A stretch of 64,000 nt of DNA from G963676095 sp963676095 (GTDB taxonomy: Bacteria > Bacteroidota > Bacteroidia > Bacteroidales > Prolixibacteraceae): contig OY781040.1 in the NCBI GenBank assembly GCA_963676095.1, positions 3,162,001-3,226,000 of the forward strand, read 5' to 3'. The position numbers and the translations under genes were made by a program. Under the pieces are notes generated by a model. It was given only the letters and a program-made list of their open reading frames with translations. It was not told the origin of the DNA and did no database searches. Every line of letters starts with the position of its first letter. Within the stretch, counting starts at the first letter, position 1. Below are positions 8,753 through 18,306 of the stretch, in pieces.

Positions 8753-10564
8753 ATGAAGATTATCCTATGGAGCCTTATTCTTTTATGTTTTAATGTTTCA
8801 TTGTCTGCACAATCGGCAACTCATACTTTTCAATTGGGTAAAACAGATTTTTTACTGGATGGTAAACCCTTTCAAATAATATCGGGTGAAATGCACCCCG
8901 CCCGTATCCCTGTCGAATATTGGCAGCATCGTATTCAGATGGCGAAGGCGATGGGGTGCAATACCATCGCAGTTTATATCTTTTGGAATTATCATGAAAG
9001 CGAACCGGGGGTGTTCGATTTTGAGACAGGAAATCACAATATTGCGGAGTTTATCCGGCTTGCCCGGAAGGAGGGGATGTGGGTACTTTTGCGGCCCGGA
9101 CCGTATGTCTGTGCAGAATGGGACTTTGGCGGGTTGCCTTCCTACTTGCTGAGCATACCGGATATTAAGGTCCGCTGTATGGATCAGAGGTACCTGGATG
9201 CTGTCAAACGGTACATCAGTAATCTGTCTTTGCAGATAAACGATTTGCAGGTGACAAAAGGCGGCCCGATCCTGATGGTCCAGATCGAGAATGAATACGG
9301 GAGTTACGGGAATGACAGGGACTACCTGGAATGGCTTGAAAACGAATGGCGAAGCCGGGGGATAGACGTTCCGTTTTACACAGCAGACGGGGCAACTCCT
9401 TACATGCTGGAAGCAGGTTCTTTACCTGATGCAGCCATCGGACTCGATCCGGGGTCCAGTGTTGACGATTTTAAGCAGGCTACCTTGGTAAACCCGGATG
9501 TTCCATCGTTTTGCAGTGAATTATATCCGGGATGGCTGACCCATTGGGGGGAATCATGGCAAAGGCCCGATACTTTGAAATTACTTCAGAATGTAAAATG
9601 GTTAATGGACCATAAAAAGTCCTTCAATTTTTATGTCGTTCACGGGGGGACAAATTTCGGCTATTGGGCGGGGGCGAATGCTTTCAGTCCTGAGGAATAT
9701 AAACCCGATGTAACCAGTTACGATTATGATGCCCCCATCAATGAAATGGGGCAGGCAACCCCCAAATATTATGCCCTGAGGAAATTAATAGGAAGCTATC
9801 TGCCAAAAAAACAAAAACTTCCCGAAATTCCGCGGTCATATCCATCCATTGAAATTCAGAAGATTACTTTCGACTCCGTGGCTGTTGTGTGGGATAACCT
9901 GCCGGATCCGAACTATTTAGTTCAGCCCAGGCCGATGGAAATGCTGGGGCAACAGGGCGGCTTTATCCTTTATCGCACAAAGCTTACCGGACATAAAAAA
10001 GGCAAACTCCGTATTACAGACCTGCACGATTATGCCACCGTTTTTGTTGACGGAAAATATGTTGGAAAACTTGACCGAACAAAAGCTGAAAACACGATTG
10101 AATTGCCGGCTTCAACCTCCGAAAATCCTCAGCTGGATATCCTGGTCGAGGGAATGGGGCGCATCAATTTCGCTGAGTACATGATCGACAGAAAAGGGAT
10201 TACCGACCGGGTATCACTTAACGGGATGACCTTAATGAACTGGAAAGTATATAATCTTCCCATGGACGGAGACTATATTAAAAATTTGAAGTTTACGAAG
10301 GCTGAAGTGACTGGTCCGGGTAATTTTTTCCGGGGAGAATTTATTCTTGGTGAAATTGGCGATACTTACCTCGATCTGAGTAAATGGAAAAAGGGAGTGG
10401 TTTGGGTGAACGGTCACAATTTAGGCCGGTATTGGAATATCGGGCCTCAAAGGCAGTTGTTTTGTCCGGCTCCCTGGCTGAAGAAAGGGAAAAATGAAAT
10501 AGTCATTTTTGATCTGCATCAGATTGAGCCTGAGCCGGTCAAAGGAATGAAAAATATGGAATGA
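8753..10564 (+). CDS. GH35 beta-galactosidase
   Basis: The frame is open from 8681, but that ATG lies inside the operator and before a signal peptide. The ATG at 8753 (MKIILWSLILLCFNVSLSAQ) is preferred, giving about 604 residues. The GH35 barrel shows GEMHPARIP, LRPGPYVCAEWDFGG, the acid/base motif VQIENEYG (Glu181) and CSELYPGW with the nucleophile (Glu256). C-terminal jelly-roll domains (about 390-600) end in VWVNGHNLGRYW. It should remove terminal beta-galactose from glycans in the periplasm. It opens a co-directional run with GH20 (29-bp gap) and GH109. Confidence 0.95.
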   Translation: MKIILWSLILLCFNVSLSAQSATHTFQLGKTDFLLDGKPFQIISGEMHPARIPVEYWQHRIQMAKAMGCNTIAVYIFWNYHESEPGVFDFETGNHNIAEFIRLARKEGMWVLLRPGPYVCAEWDFGGLPSYLLSIPDIKVRCMDQRYLDAVKRYISNLSLQINDLQVTKGGPILMVQIENEYGSYGNDRDYLEWLENEWRSRGIDVPFYTADGATPYMLEAGSLPDAAIGLDPGSSVDDFKQATLVNPDVPSFCSELYPGWLTHWGESWQRPDTLKLLQNVKWLMDHKKSFNFYVVHGGTNFGYWAGANAFSPEEYKPDVTSYDYDAPINEMGQATPKYYALRKLIGSYLPKKQKLPEIPRSYPSIEIQKITFDSVAVVWDNLPDPNYLVQPRPMEMLGQQGGFILYRTKLTGHKKGKLRITDLHDYATVFVDGKYVGKLDRTKAENTIELPASTSENPQLDILVEGMGRINFAEYMIDRKGITDRVSLNGMTLMNWKVYNLPMDGDYIKNLKFTKAEVTGPGNFFRGEFILGEIGDTYLDLSKWKKGVVWVNGHNLGRYWNIGPQRQLFCPAPWLKKGKNEIVIFDLHQIEPEPVKGMKNME

Positions 10565-10593
10565 CGTTCAACTGTTTTTTATGACCGAAAATT

Positions 10594-12207
10594 ATGAAGG
10601 ATTTAAAAATTGTATTGATTGTAATCTTTTTGTTTTTCTTTTCAAATACGATAAATGCAACTGTCAAAATAATACCTCAACCTAATCAGATCGAGGAAGG
10701 GAAGGGCATTTTTGTGATTGATTCCGGGACCCCTTTGGTGTCGGACGAAAATACTGAGTCCGAAGCTGAATATCTCGCTTCAATCCTGAGCAATGGCTTT
10801 GACAGTGCTGTGGAGATAAGATCCAGGGGGAAGGGCATTATTCTGAAATTAAATCCTAAACTGGAAACGGAACTGGGAAAAGAAGGCTATACGTTTAAAT
10901 CCAACCGTAACCAGATTATTATTGAAGGTGCAACAGATGCAGGAGTATTTTATGGGATACAGACATTACGTCAACTTTTACCTGCGGATTTTGAGCCCGG
11001 TAAATCATCGGTTAAAAGTGTTGTTATCCAGGAGCTTACTATTGTTGATTCTCCAAGGTTCTCCTGGCGGGCATTTATGCTCGATGAAGCCCGTTATTTT
11101 AAAGGGATGGACGAGGTAAAAAAGCTTCTCGATCAGATGGCCCTGCTAAAAATGAATGTTTTTCACTGGCATTTGACCGATGACCAAGGGTGGAGGATTG
11201 AAATAAAAAAATACCCAAACCTTACCAAAATTGGTGCTTACCGAAACGATTCCCAAACCGGAGGCTGGAACAGTCTGGAACGTTCGGGAGTGTCACACGG
11301 TGGTTTTTATACCCAGGAACAAATTAAAGAAATTATTGCTTATGCTGCTCAAAGACATATACAGATTGTACCGGAAATTGAAATGCCGGGACATGCGACA
11401 GCAGCTATTGTTGCTTATCCATGGTTAGGTACTGTTGGCACTGAAACTGAGGTCCCCGTAGTATTTGGGAAAATGAAGGATTCTTATAATGTAGCCGATC
11501 AGAAAGTATATCAGTTTATTGAAGATGTGTTAAACGAAGTATTTGGACTCTTCCCCGGTAAAGTAGTCCATATTGGCGGTGATGAAGTAAAATTTGAAGC
11601 ATGGAAAAATTCGAAGGAGATCCAGAATTTTATGAAAAAAGAAGGACTGAACTCTCCTGCTGACCTGCAGATATTTTTTACAAACCAGATTTCAAATTTT
11701 ATTGATAAGTCGGGACACCGCATGATGGGATGGAATGAGATCCTGGGTGAAAATATCCATGACTGGCAGGATCCCGAAGACATGGAAGTAAGCCGGCAAC
11801 TGGCACAGTCGGCCATTATCCATTTCTGGAAAGGGAATCCTGGTTTGATAAGCGATGCTGCTATAAGAGGGTACGATATAGTAAACTCTTTTCATGAAAT
11901 GACTTATCTCGATTATGATTATAAAACCATTTCCTTGTCTAAAGCCTATTCGTTTGACCCGGTTCCGGAAGGGCTGCCCGAAAAATACCATTCAAAAGTA
12001 ATAGGTTTTGGCTGTCAAATGTGGGGCGAATGGATTCCGGATAACCATTTAATGGAGTTAATGGTTTTTCCCCGTCTTGCAGCTTATGCCGAAGTTGGCT
12101 GGACACAAACCGATAAAAAGGATTATAAGCGGTTTAAAGATTCCCTTAAAGGAATAGAAACAAGATGGAGGCTTTCGAAAATTGATTTTGAAGAACATGC
12201 AGAGTAA
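10594..12207 (+). CDS. GH20 beta-N-acetylhexosaminidase
   Basis: A 537-residue exported enzyme: signal peptide 1-22, then a GH20b alpha/beta domain (about 25-150), then the GH20 barrel. The barrel has FHWHLTDDQGWRIEIKKYP, EIEMPGHATA and the catalytic pair in HIGGDEV (Asp330-Glu331), which works by substrate-assisted catalysis through the N-acetyl group. It releases GlcNAc or GalNAc from non-reducing ends. After GH35 removes galactose, the exposed GlcNAc would be its natural substrate. The NahK-like and ROK kinases nearby could use the product. Confidence 0.95.
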   Translation: MKDLKIVLIVIFLFFFSNTINATVKIIPQPNQIEEGKGIFVIDSGTPLVSDENTESEAEYLASILSNGFDSAVEIRSRGKGIILKLNPKLETELGKEGYTFKSNRNQIIIEGATDAGVFYGIQTLRQLLPADFEPGKSSVKSVVIQELTIVDSPRFSWRAFMLDEARYFKGMDEVKKLLDQMALLKMNVFHWHLTDDQGWRIEIKKYPNLTKIGAYRNDSQTGGWNSLERSGVSHGGFYTQEQIKEIIAYAAQRHIQIVPEIEMPGHATAAIVAYPWLGTVGTETEVPVVFGKMKDSYNVADQKVYQFIEDVLNEVFGLFPGKVVHIGGDEVKFEAWKNSKEIQNFMKKEGLNSPADLQIFFTNQISNFIDKSGHRMMGWNEILGENIHDWQDPEDMEVSRQLAQSAIIHFWKGNPGLISDAAIRGYDIVNSFHEMTYLDYDYKTISLSKAYSFDPVPEGLPEKYHSKVIGFGCQMWGEWIPDNHLMELMVFPRLAAYAEVGWTQTDKKDYKRFKDSLKGIETRWRLSKIDFEEHAE

Positions 12208-12298
12208 GGAGATATTTTAATCCTTCGTTTTCTTCGGGTTGAAACAATGATTAAATTTTGCAAAATAGATTCAATAACATCAAATTTAAATAAACGAT

Positions 12299-13738
12299 AT
12301 GACAAACAGAAGAGATTTTCTCCGTAATACTTTAATCGGCACAGGCGTGCTGGCATCAGGACTGGTAACAGCTGCGGCAACAGTTGACGATAAAGTCAGC
12401 AAAAGCGATCGGAAAAAGCAACGGTTCAACATGTGCGGTTATGCTGCTCCCGGGATCGATAAAGTACGCATTGGGATCGTTGGCCTCGGCATGCGCGGGC
12501 CAGGCGCTGTCGAGCGTATGTCCTATATCGACGGGGTTGAGATAGCCGGTCTGTGCGACCAGTATGACGATCGTGTTGAAAAAATGCAAAGTTTTCTGGA
12601 AAAACAGGGATTGCCCCGCGCAAAATCATATTCAGGAAGCAAAGACGCATGGAAAGACATGTGTGAAAATCCGGATATCGACCTTATTTATATCACGACA
12701 CCCTGGTCGTGGCATACACCGATGGCTGTTTATGCCATGGAGCACGGAAAACATGCTGCGGTAGAAGTTCCGGCGGCAAAGACCATCGACGAATGCTGGC
12801 AGTTGGTTGAAACGTCGGAGAATACCCGGAAACATTGTATGATGCTTGAAAACTGCTGCTACGACTTTTTTGAACTGCTTACACTGAATATGGCCCGTCA
12901 GGGGTTCTTTGGCGAAATTGTGCATGGCGAAGGCGCTTACATTCACAACCTGCTGGACCTGAATTTCGATAAAAAAGGTTATGCCGAAATGTGGCGGTTA
13001 AAAGAGAACCAGCACCGGAACGGCAATTTATATCCGACACACGGCCTTGGCCCGGTTTGCCAGATTATGGATATTAACCGGGGCGACCGGATGGATTACC
13101 TGGTCTCGATGTCGTCAAACGATTTTATGATGGCAGCTGAAGCCAAAGAGCTGGCGGCCGGCGATCCTTTTTATAATGAATTCGCCACTAATCATTACCG
13201 CGGAAATATGAATACGACCACTGTCCGCACCCATAAAGGGCGCTCCATCATGATCCAGCACGATGTGACCAGCCCACGGGTGTATTCGCGGCTCCACACG
13301 GTGGTCGGCACCAAAGGTATGGCCCAGAAATATCCGGACCCGGCACGTGTAGCAACCGGTCACGAGTGGTTTAAACCGGAAGAAATGAAGGAACTGGAAG
13401 AAAAATATACGCCTGAGATTGTGAAAAGGATTGGTGAAATGGCCAAAAAAGTCGGCGGTCACGGGGGTATGGATTTCATGATGGACTGGCGCCTGATCGA
13501 TTGTTTACGTAATGGTTTGCCTTTGGATGAGGATGTTTACGACGCTGCATTGTGGAGTTGTATTTCGCCGCTGAGTGAATATTCAGTCGCCAACCGTTCA
13601 AAAGCTGTCGATGTTCCTGACTTTACGTGTGGTGCATGGAAAACCAATACCCCGGTCGAACTGACCCTGAAAGGCGGCGGAACGACCGGTGTCCGTGAAC
13701 TGACGAAAAAAACTCCTTCGGAGCAACTCGGAATATAG
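12299..13738 (+). CDS. Gfo/Idh/MocA-fold GH109-type alpha-N-acetylgalactosaminidase
   Basis: A 479-residue protein with a Tat signal (TNRRDFLRNTLIGTG, residues 2-16), suggesting export folded with bound NAD. The Rossmann domain starts with IGIVGLGMRG (about 56), then AGLCDQYDDRV and a VEVPAAKTIDECW block that fits the GH109 form of the EKP motif. GH109 enzymes remove alpha-linked GalNAc by an NAD-dependent redox-elimination route. The long Tat-leadered form between glycosidases fits GH109 better than a cytoplasmic sugar dehydrogenase, but the substrate is inferred. The gap to the next recognizable gene is large and holds decayed sequence. Confidence 0.88.
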   Translation: MTNRRDFLRNTLIGTGVLASGLVTAAATVDDKVSKSDRKKQRFNMCGYAAPGIDKVRIGIVGLGMRGPGAVERMSYIDGVEIAGLCDQYDDRVEKMQSFLEKQGLPRAKSYSGSKDAWKDMCENPDIDLIYITTPWSWHTPMAVYAMEHGKHAAVEVPAAKTIDECWQLVETSENTRKHCMMLENCCYDFFELLTLNMARQGFFGEIVHGEGAYIHNLLDLNFDKKGYAEMWRLKENQHRNGNLYPTHGLGPVCQIMDINRGDRMDYLVSMSSNDFMMAAEAKELAAGDPFYNEFATNHYRGNMNTTTVRTHKGRSIMIQHDVTSPRVYSRLHTVVGTKGMAQKYPDPARVATGHEWFKPEEMKELEEKYTPEIVKRIGEMAKKVGGHGGMDFMMDWRLIDCLRNGLPLDEDVYDAALWSCISPLSEYSVANRSKAVDVPDFTCGAWKTNTPVELTLKGGGTTGVRELTKKTPSEQLGI

Positions 13739-14469
13739 TTTAGGATAAATAATCTCTTTGGAAAAATCCGGAAATTAAAGCCGGGTCAAAAGAGAATGGG
13801 GATTTTCATGTCACACCCGGTTTTCTTTACTTAAGGATGTTCATAAATTATATGATCCATCGTCTTATCTGGTGGTTTTATTATTTGTGAACATCCACAA
13901 GCCGATTTTGCTTTATGTCCCGCCGGGAGCAGTTTTAAGTTCTTTTCTTACCACATAATAATCGTCACACTCCCTTTTTACCTTAAAATCGTTACACCAT
14001 CCAACGGGTTTATCATCTTCAAATCTGTTTTTTTTATCTCAATTTTGTATTGAGTAGTATAATACTTTATTGTCTTTTATTCAGATTTCCTGCAAGTTAC
14101 AATATGCGGATGAGATTTCGTACAGATTTTGAATAAAGAATTGAACTAAATCCGGGGATATTGGAATATCATTTATCGGAGGTTGTGAGAGTTATGGACT
14201 TTTTGTCCGGCCTTCCTGGGATGATAAAAAGTTATCTGCAGAATGAAATCGGTGACAGCAATGGATCGATAACCCAGAACCCGGGATATGAAGGTTACCC
14301 GGAGGAATAATGTTGACAAAAAACATGATTTTATCTTATCCGGTTTTTTAGCCGGATAATTTTTTTTATGAATTGGTCATCCTGGATATCTAAGTTAACT
14401 TGTATATTAGAGCAATAAAATTGCCAGTGATGCTAATTCTGGAAAGAATGGACTAAACAAACTATAAAA
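13739..14469 (+). other. 730-bp stretch without a supported gene
   Basis: No gene could be recognized on either strand. A 57-codon open stretch ending at about 14310 (contains MDFLSGLPGMIKSYLQNEIG) has no clear start and matched nothing known to me. The stretch ends with the terminator-like hairpin at 14336-14367. Confidence 0.5.
14336..14367 (+). terminator. Rho-independent terminator
   Basis: TTATCCGG (14336-14343) pairs perfectly with CCGGATAA (14352-14359) around a T-rich loop, followed by eight T. It separates the GH35-GH20-GH109 run from the Tat stub and permease downstream. Confidence 0.8.
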
Positions 14470-14610
14470 ATGAAGGATTCGGGACGCAATTTTTTTAAAA
14501 AGACAGCGATGCTTGCAGGGGCAGCGGCGCTGCCTGTTCTGGCAGTACTGGCAGATGACCAGGAAAAGACAGTCGATGTTGTTCCGGGGAATAACTCAAT
14601 AGTAGCTTAA
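14470..14610 (+). pseudogene. Tat-like leader stub (46 codons)
   Basis: An open frame from ATG 14470 to TAA 14608-14610 encodes MKDSGRNFFKKTAMLAGAAA followed by LPVLAVLADDQEKTVDVVPG and a short tail. It reads as an N-terminal signal like those of Gfo/Idh/GH109 proteins (N-F-F-K-K, then a hydrophobic stretch), though without the twin arginine. The frame stops straight after the leader, just before the MFS gene. The most likely reading is a deleted oxidoreductase or GH109 paralogue; a real small exported peptide cannot be ruled out. Confidence 0.55.
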
Positions 14611-14623
14611 TAAAATTTTCCAT

Positions 14624-15871
14624 ATGAATAAAAAATACTACCTGGTAGGTCTGGTCTTCCTGATCTTTTTTTTCATTTCGTTTCTGACGAATATCCTTGG
14701 GTCGATCAATCCCAATGTCAGTGAAAGTTTTCATCTGAGCGGCTTTATGACAGGCATGCTCCCGTTTTCCTTCTTTATTGCCTATGCCCTGATGTCGATC
14801 CCTTCCGGAATGATGGTCCAGAAGTACCAGGAGAAGAAGAGCATGGTGCTGGCATGGGGTATTGCCGCCCTGGGGGCACTATTGTTTTCTTTTTTCCCTT
14901 CGTTCCCGGTATTTTTATGTTCCCTGTTTTTAATCGGTACCGGAATGGCGGTCCTGCAGGTGGCTATAAATCCGTTACTGCGGACGGCCGGGGGCGAGAA
15001 GCAGTTTGCCTTTCTTTCTGTATTTGCCCAGCTTATTTTTGGCAGTGCCTCTTTTATCAGCCCGTATGTGTATTCATACTTAACGCTTCACCTGCGGATG
15101 GAAGAAGTTTCGAATGCCTTTATCGGATTTTTGAAACAGATAACCCCCGCCGGATTACCCTGGGTTTCCCTTTACTGGATTTTTGCGTTGGTTTCAGTGC
15201 TGATGGCCCTGATTATTTTTGTTACCCGTTTTCCCCGGGTGGAACGAAAGGAAGATGAAATTGTGGGGGCATGGGCTACCCACCTGGAGCTATTCAAAAG
15301 CAGGACGACATGGCTTTATTTTATAGGGATCGCTGCCTATGTTGGTTCGGAGCAAGGCATCGCCAACTGGATTTCCGAGTTTTTGCGCACGTATCACGGG
15401 TTAAGCCCCGAGACAGAGGGGGCAAAGGCCGTTGGCTGGTTTTGGGGCCTGCTTACCCTGGGCTGCCTTCTGGGCATGTTTCTTTTAAAAATATACGATA
15501 GCCGGGTGGTCCTTCGCATTTTTACGATAGCCGCCCTGGGACTTTTAGTTTTTGCCTTGTTCGGGGATAGGAATATGTCGCGCTACGGGTTCCCAGCCTT
15601 GGGGTTCTGCCTGTCGGTGATGTGGTCAATCGTTTTTTCCCTGGCATTAAACAGTGTACCAAGGTATCACGGGACGTTTTCGGGGATCCTGTGTACGGGT
15701 ATCGCGGGTGGTGCTATCGTGCCGCTGATTATTGGCCAGCTGAAGGATATGATCGGCCTCCGGCTTGGGATGTTGTTCCTTTTGCTTACGCTTGGGTACA
15801 TCTTAAGCATCAGTTTCTGGGCCAGGCCACTGGTTACGAATGAAACGATCAGAAATAAGAAGGAGTCTTGA
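14624..15871 (+). CDS. MFS sugar permease (FucP/NagP-like)
   Basis: A 415-residue inner-membrane protein with about 12 membrane helices. The features match the fucose/GlcNAc permease branch of the major facilitator superfamily: NILGSINPNVSESF in helix 1, SIPSGMMVQKYQEKKSM between helices 2 and 3, VLQVAINPLLRTAG in helix 4, and GGAIVPLIIGQLKD in helix 11. It lies 59 bp upstream of the ROK kinase, so the pair is probably an import-and-phosphorylate unit. Fucose, GlcNAc or galactose are all plausible cargo; the sequence does not decide. Confidence 0.88.
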   Translation: MNKKYYLVGLVFLIFFFISFLTNILGSINPNVSESFHLSGFMTGMLPFSFFIAYALMSIPSGMMVQKYQEKKSMVLAWGIAALGALLFSFFPSFPVFLCSLFLIGTGMAVLQVAINPLLRTAGGEKQFAFLSVFAQLIFGSASFISPYVYSYLTLHLRMEEVSNAFIGFLKQITPAGLPWVSLYWIFALVSVLMALIIFVTRFPRVERKEDEIVGAWATHLELFKSRTTWLYFIGIAAYVGSEQGIANWISEFLRTYHGLSPETEGAKAVGWFWGLLTLGCLLGMFLLKIYDSRVVLRIFTIAALGLLVFALFGDRNMSRYGFPALGFCLSVMWSIVFSLALNSVPRYHGTFSGILCTGIAGGAIVPLIIGQLKDMIGLRLGMLFLLLTLGYILSISFWARPLVTNETIRNKKES

Positions 15872-15930
15872 TTTACAGTGTTTTGTGTGTCTTTAAAAAA
15901 GCTTAAGAAAAAGATAAAATAAATTTTTAA

Positions 15931-16791
15931 ATGGATAGAAAGTATAAAATACTTGGGGTCGATTTAGGGGGGACCAATATCCGGGCTGGGATGGTCGAAG
16001 GAGAAAAAATTTCGGAACTGCAGGTTGCATCCACCCCTTCGGAGGAGCCACAGGAAGTAGTGCTGGAAGCACTCTCCGAAGTGATTTCCCGCTTTAACCT
16101 GTCCGGGGTTGAAGCGATTGGAATTGGCGTCCCTTCTGTCGTTGATGTTGAAAAAGGGATCGTGTATAATGTGACCAACATAAAATCCTGGATTGCTGTT
16201 CCCTTGAAATCCTGGCTTGAGAAAAGGTTCGGAGTTCCGGTTTTTGTAAATAACGATGCCAATTGCTTTGCTGCAGGGGAGAAATATTTCGGTAAAGCGA
16301 AAGACGTTGCAGATGTGGCCGCTGTTGCCATCGGGACCGGGGTCGGGACGGGCCTGATCGTTCGGGATAAATTATATGAAGGGCGGAATTGCGGGGCAGG
16401 GGAAATAGCCAATCTTCCCTACCTGGCACATAATTATGAGTACTACTGCAGCGGACAGTTTTTTAAAGATGAGCACCGTACTTCCGGGAAAAAACTGGTG
16501 GAAGATGCCAGTGGAGGAGATCCGGAAGCCCTCGGCATATTTAACGATTTCGGCTGGCATTTTGGGAAATTTCTTCAGGCGGTTCTTTATGCCTATGATC
16601 CGGCGATGGTCGTTTTGGGAGGATCGGTCAGTAAATCCTATGATTTGTTCAAGGACAGCATGTACCGTTCGTTGCATGATGGATTTATTTTTCCGGGATC
16701 GCTTGATAACCTCCGGATTGAATTATCGGTCATTGACCATATCTCAGTTTACGGAGCGGCATCATTATTCTATGATAAAATGAAGCAATAA
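15931..16791 (+). CDS. ROK-family sugar kinase
   Basis: A 286-residue cytoplasmic kinase. It has the ATP phosphate loop VDLGGTNIRAG (residues 8-18), the catalytic Asp in VNNDANCFAAGE (about 107-118), AIGTGVGTGLI and the sugar-contact GAGEIANLPY. Most ROK kinases bind zinc through a CxCGxxGC cluster after the GAGE motif; here that stretch is HNYEYYCSG, so the cluster is missing. It follows the permease and ends the run. Glucose, GlcNAc or ManNAc are candidate substrates; context favours an amino sugar. Confidence 0.88.
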   Translation: MDRKYKILGVDLGGTNIRAGMVEGEKISELQVASTPSEEPQEVVLEALSEVISRFNLSGVEAIGIGVPSVVDVEKGIVYNVTNIKSWIAVPLKSWLEKRFGVPVFVNNDANCFAAGEKYFGKAKDVADVAAVAIGTGVGTGLIVRDKLYEGRNCGAGEIANLPYLAHNYEYYCSGQFFKDEHRTSGKKLVEDASGGDPEALGIFNDFGWHFGKFLQAVLYAYDPAMVVLGGSVSKSYDLFKDSMYRSLHDGFIFPGSLDNLRIELSVIDHISVYGAASLFYDKMKQ

Positions 16792-16803
16792 TCATCGTTA
16801 TCC

Positions 16804-16838
16804 CGGGCCGGGCTGGAGGCCCGTCCGAACCGGTTTTT
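16804..16838 (+). terminator. Possible hairpin terminator after the ROK gene
   Basis: CGGGCC (16804-16809) pairs with GGCCCG (16818-16823), with a run of five T about 10 bases later. The distance to the T run makes this weak. The rest of 16840-17139 has no supported gene; it contains another tight hairpin, AAATGTCC-GGT-GGACATTT, near 17036. Confidence 0.35.
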
Positions 16839-17139
16839 GCTATGTTTTATATTGTGTTTAATTTCAGACGGAACCGATGAATCGATCTTTTTAATGGGTG
16901 GCGAATCAGAATTAATCGTTTTTCAACATATTTACCTGATTAAAGAAAGCCATAGACTGTTTCAAGGCCTTTGAGCCGGGTTTTAAACAATAAAGAACGA
17001 CATTGGGAAATCGCTGTATATGTGCCCGAGGTTAAAATGTCCGGTGGACATTTCGGACGAAGGGAAAGAGCGCAGCCCGCGTACGTACGGAGGTGAAAGC
17101 CTATCCCTGTCGGTATTTATTACTGGCGGGGCGCTTCAT

Positions 17140-18306
17140 TTATTTTTTATACTTCATCACCATAATCACCGTATTTGATCCTTCATTCAAATCAGCAGCA
17201 ATTTCTTTCAGTTTGCCCTTCAACTCGTCCTTTTTATAGGCCTCAACAAGCTGGTAAGCTTCTAACGTTTCAAAGGCTGCAATTTCATTATTTACCGGAT
17301 GCGAAGTCATGTCCACTTTTTGTTTTTTTACATAGTCGCCATTGAAAACAGCAGGGGTGAATATTGAATTTTTCTGCTTATCGTACATCAATTCAGTAGG
17401 TGCAGGTATTTTCATTATTGGAAGAATAATTTCTTTTTTTAAGGTTTCCATGAAATAATAACGGTCAGTCAGAGTCCCCATCGTAAGAAATATTTCAGGA
17501 TCCCTGGTTGGGTTTTTTACAACAAGGAACGGATTTAATTTATTCTCTTTGGGAACATAGTCGTAGACTGTATCAGAGGATGTTTCAACAAGTAGCCAAT
17601 TGTCATGATATGGAATTATGGGACTTACAGAAAACGCTGCAGTAAAACTACTTTCGTGTATAAATGGCGTTTTAAATACATCAAAAGGAATTGTAATGTT
17701 CCGGGTAATACTCCCATCTTGTTTCGATATAATCACATGGCAAGATTCGTTCCCTCTGTTCTCGCTATCTTTGTATAACGTCAACTCATTGTAACAAATC
17801 AGATTATCTTTATCATAATTGAATACATCCGAATAACTAACGTCTTCAGTATATTTAAAACTTCGTTTGAAATTACCCAATAAATCATAGACGAATATCT
17901 TTTTCGTTACGGGACAATTGACAAATATTTCATTATTATCCTCATCCAGCACAATCCCATTGATAAAATTATATTCTTCGGGACCTTTTCCCTTCCTGTT
18001 TATCTTTCTCAATCCTTTACCGGTTTTTCTGTCAAAAACATAGATATCCCCTTCTCTGGTCCAGTTTTTTACCAATATATATTTGTTACCTATTGCCATT
18101 ACATCACCCTGGGTAATAAATTCATCTTTTGTTTCTAACGGAATGTATTCAACATCCAGAAAATCCTGAAGGATCAGTTCTTTTTCTGGATAACTTTTAG
18201 TTACATCAACTGTAATAAGATCATTGTTTGTACTGGATTGCTTGCATCCAACGAATCCTGGCGTTACAAACAGGATGATTGCTAAAGTTGTAACTTCTTT
18301 TTTCAT
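17140..18306 (-). CDS. Six-bladed beta-propeller lipoprotein
   Basis: A 388-residue exported protein with lipobox FVGC (Cys21). Repeated blades carry YIPLETKDE, YVFDRKTGKGLRKINRKGKGPEEY, GIVLDEDNNEIFV and KIFVYDLLGNFKRSF. These are hallmarks of the Bacteroidota 6-bladed propeller family (often called BF2992/DUF4934-like) found beside polysaccharide loci. No enzymatic motif is seen, and a ligand-binding or scaffolding role is only a guess. A paralogue is split by an IS at 53585-60014, and a decayed copy of the same C-terminal end (ADLNE..NPVIMVMKYKK) lies at 60209-60330. Confidence 0.85.
   Translation of the reverse strand: MKKEVTTLAIILFVTPGFVGCKQSSTNNDLITVDVTKSYPEKELILQDFLDVEYIPLETKDEFITQGDVMAIGNKYILVKNWTREGDIYVFDRKTGKGLRKINRKGKGPEEYNFINGIVLDEDNNEIFVNCPVTKKIFVYDLLGNFKRSFKYTEDVSYSDVFNYDKDNLICYNELTLYKDSENRGNESCHVIISKQDGSITRNITIPFDVFKTPFIHESSFTAAFSVSPIIPYHDNWLLVETSSDTVYDYVPKENKLNPFLVVKNPTRDPEIFLTMGTLTDRYYFMETLKKEIILPIMKIPAPTELMYDKQKNSIFTPAVFNGDYVKKQKVDMTSHPVNNEIAAFETLEAYQLVEAYKKDELKGKLKEIAADLNEGSNTVIMVMKYKK

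Noticed and set aside
17020..17130. Group II intron or structured RNA remnant near the propeller gene
   Set aside because: A tight hairpin and a GCGTACGTACGGAGGTGAAAG stretch recall intron-like RNA, but no conserved domain V, reverse transcriptase or ends could be matched.
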